This document shows, in pieces, positions 62,957 to 64,000 of a stretch of DNA of 64,000 nt. The notes beneath the pieces are model-generated. The model made no database searches and had not been told where the DNA came from. It saw only the letters and a list, made by a program, of their open reading frames with translations. Within the stretch, counting starts at the first letter, position 1. Every line of letters begins with the position of its first letter. Source of the stretch: Nitrospirota bacterium (GTDB lineage Bacteria; Nitrospirota; Nitrospiria; Nitrospirales; Nitrospiraceae); NCBI GenBank assembly GCA_004296885.1, contig SCVN01000023.1, positions 513,391 through 577,390 of the forward strand, read 5' to 3'. Made by a program: the position numbers and the translations under genes.

Positions 62957-62965
62957 GGCCGTCTC

Positions 62966-63063
62966 CTTCAATGCAGAATGATGAATGCTGAACGCTGAAT
63001 GGAAGAATCGGGTTTCAAAGATTGTGATTCATCGTTCAGCATTCACCATTCACCATTCATCGT
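62966..63063. repeat. Heptamer-array palindrome R10
   Basis: Left GAATGAT GAATGCT GAACGCT GAATGGA; right GATTCAT CGTTCAG CATTCAC CATTCAC CATTCAT, exact 7-nt phase. It fills the 106-nt gap between the AroE-like and DAHP-synthase-like genes. Confidence 0.62.
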
Positions 63064-63926
63064 TACGCCGCCCGCCCCAGGACCGCCGCGATCCCGCGCA
63101 CCTCGGTCATGAGCTGTCCAAAAGCCTTGTAGTCGAGCGCTTGCAGCGGGTCCACCGCCGCCTGAGCCGGAACCGGGTGCACGTCCAGAATCAATCCGTC
63201 CGCCCCCGCCGCCACGGCGGCCCTGGCGATGGGCGCGACATACTCGCGCCGGAACGTGGCATGGCTGGCATCCACGATCACCGGCAGGTGCGTGAACTCG
63301 TGCAGGGCCGGCACCGCCTGCAAATCCACGATGAAGCGCGACGCGGGCTGGTGGGTGTGCGGCGCGACGACGCCGCGCTCGCAGAGGACCACCCGGCTGT
63401 TCCCGTTGTAGAGCAAGTACTCCGCTGCGCCGAGCCAATCCCGCAAGCTGGAGCCGTAATGGCGCTTGAGCAGCACCGGCTTGCCCGTCTTGGCCACCTC
63501 TTCCAGCAAGGGAAAGTTCTGCATGCTGCGCGAGCCGATCTGGATCATGTCCACATAGCCGGCCACCATCTCGACCAGCCGCACATCCACGACTTCGGAC
63601 ACCACGGGCAGACCGGCTTGCCGTCCCGCCTCCTGAAGAAACGCCAGGCCCCGCTCCCGCAGCTCGAACATCTTTTCGTTGCGATAGGGGAACGTCAGGG
63701 GCTTGAAGGCCCCGCCGCGCAGGATGGCGGCGCCGGCGGCTTTCACCTGTTTCGCGATCGCCAGAACCTGCTCCGCCCCCTCCACCGCACAGGGTCCGGC
63801 CATGACGGCGACCCGGCCGCCGCCGATCTCCGCCGGCCCGACCGACACGATGGTCCGATGGGTCGGTCCCTGTTTCGCCACGAGCCGAAGGTTCGTTTTC
63901 AGGTCTTGTTCGCTGATGTCCTTCAT
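63063..63926 (-). CDS. DAHP-synthase-like (class I-beta) aldolase
   Basis: 287 residues resembling 3-deoxy-7-phosphoheptulonate synthase: AGPCAVEG (43-50), ILRGGAFKP, IQIGSRSMQNF, KPVLLKRHYGSS, VIVDASHAT and EVHP-like LDVHPVPAQA. The KPRTS phosphate-aldehyde-binding motif is KPLTF here (75-79), so the Arg that normally contacts erythrose 4-phosphate is missing. It may condense PEP with another aldose. Its stop is 106 nt upstream of the AroE-like start, and its own start overlaps the next upstream gene as ATGA. Confidence 0.82.
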   Translation of the reverse strand: MKDISEQDLKTNLRLVAKQGPTHRTIVSVGPAEIGGGRVAVMAGPCAVEGAEQVLAIAKQVKAAGAAILRGGAFKPLTFPYRNEKMFELRERGLAFLQEAGRQAGLPVVSEVVDVRLVEMVAGYVDMIQIGSRSMQNFPLLEEVAKTGKPVLLKRHYGSSLRDWLGAAEYLLYNGNSRVVLCERGVVAPHTHQPASRFIVDLQAVPALHEFTHLPVIVDASHATFRREYVAPIARAAVAAGADGLILDVHPVPAQAAVDPLQALDYKAFGQLMTEVRGIAAVLGRAA

Positions 63927-64000
63927 CGGCCCACCGGGGCGGCTTCGATCAGCGACGCAAGACTGGAGGCCTGCACGTCGGCCGACTGAATCGCCGCCGC
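63923..64000 (-). CDS. Partial gene at the window edge
   Basis: An open frame from the right edge encodes 25 residues (AAAIQSADVQASSLASLIEA...) ending in TGA, overlapping the start of the DAHP-like gene by 4 nt (ATGA). Only the C-terminus is visible. The coupling implies it belongs to the same operon, but the product cannot be named. Confidence 0.45.
   Translation of the reverse strand, partial: AAAIQSADVQASSLASLIEAAPVGR

Noticed and set aside
29702..63063. CRISPR array
   Set aside because: Units are about 7 nt with no spacers of constant length, no 23-45-nt repeat and no cas genes in the window.

Overview
The window is GC-rich, densely coded bacterial DNA with no insertion sequence, prophage or CRISPR array that I can see. 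It holds a Gram-negative outer-membrane porin, Slp-type lipoproteins, an Acr3/thioredoxin-type ArsC arsenic set, a CheZ-containing chemotaxis operon, a chemoreceptor with a haem-binding motif and a flagellin-glycosylation island. Together these fit a motile, diderm, Nitrospira-like (Nitrospirota) bacterium. That placement is an inference from gene content, not a search result.

Layout. 1-2.1 kb: arsenic resistance (arsM partial, acr3, arsC). 2.3-11.6 kb: a phosphate-starvation block with pstSCAB-phoU, a porin and several lipoproteins. A 16-nt direct-repeat motif of identical geometry lies upstream of pstS, the porin and a TPR lipoprotein, and I read it as a new-looking Pho box. 11.7-13.6 kb: two more Slp-family proteins and a small lipoprotein, then tRNA-Thr(UGU). 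13.9-28.8 kb: housekeeping and stress genes (SDR, ClpB, Hsp20, YifB/ComM, Lrp-type RAM protein, DLH-like protein, DUF423, a large hybrid histidine kinase). 28.9-39.3 kb: stator genes motA/motB and the minus-strand chemotaxis operon cheR-cheY-cheZ-cheA-cheV-cheB-mcp-cheW. 39.4-43.4 kb: an excisionase-type HTH protein, a MinD/FlhG-like ATPase, PilZ and GGDEF proteins and a FlgM-like peptide. 43.4-49 kb: fliT-, fliS-, fliD-, flaG- and fliC-type genes. 49.2-64 kb: a minus-strand island reading towards flagellin, with two cytidylyltransferases, a NeuB-like protein, a GT2, AroE-like and DAHP-synthase-like proteins, four methyltransferase-type proteins (one a methyltransferase-Maf/DUF115-TPR fusion), two related unknown proteins and a Bfd-like protein.

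How it fits together. The last 15 kb probably make and activate an unusual acidic sugar and attach it to the flagellin encoded next to it. Several enzymes there have lost textbook active-site residues: NeuB lacks the expected Glu and both metal-binding His, one NeuA copy lacks the nucleotide-binding loop, and the DAHP synthase has KPLT for KPRT. The pathway is therefore probably not standard sialic, legionaminic or shikimate chemistry. The other main oddity is a set of about ten intergenic palindromes built from arrays of mostly 7-nt units. The unit sequence differs between loci but the architecture does not, and one sits in nearly every sizeable gap of the glycan island.
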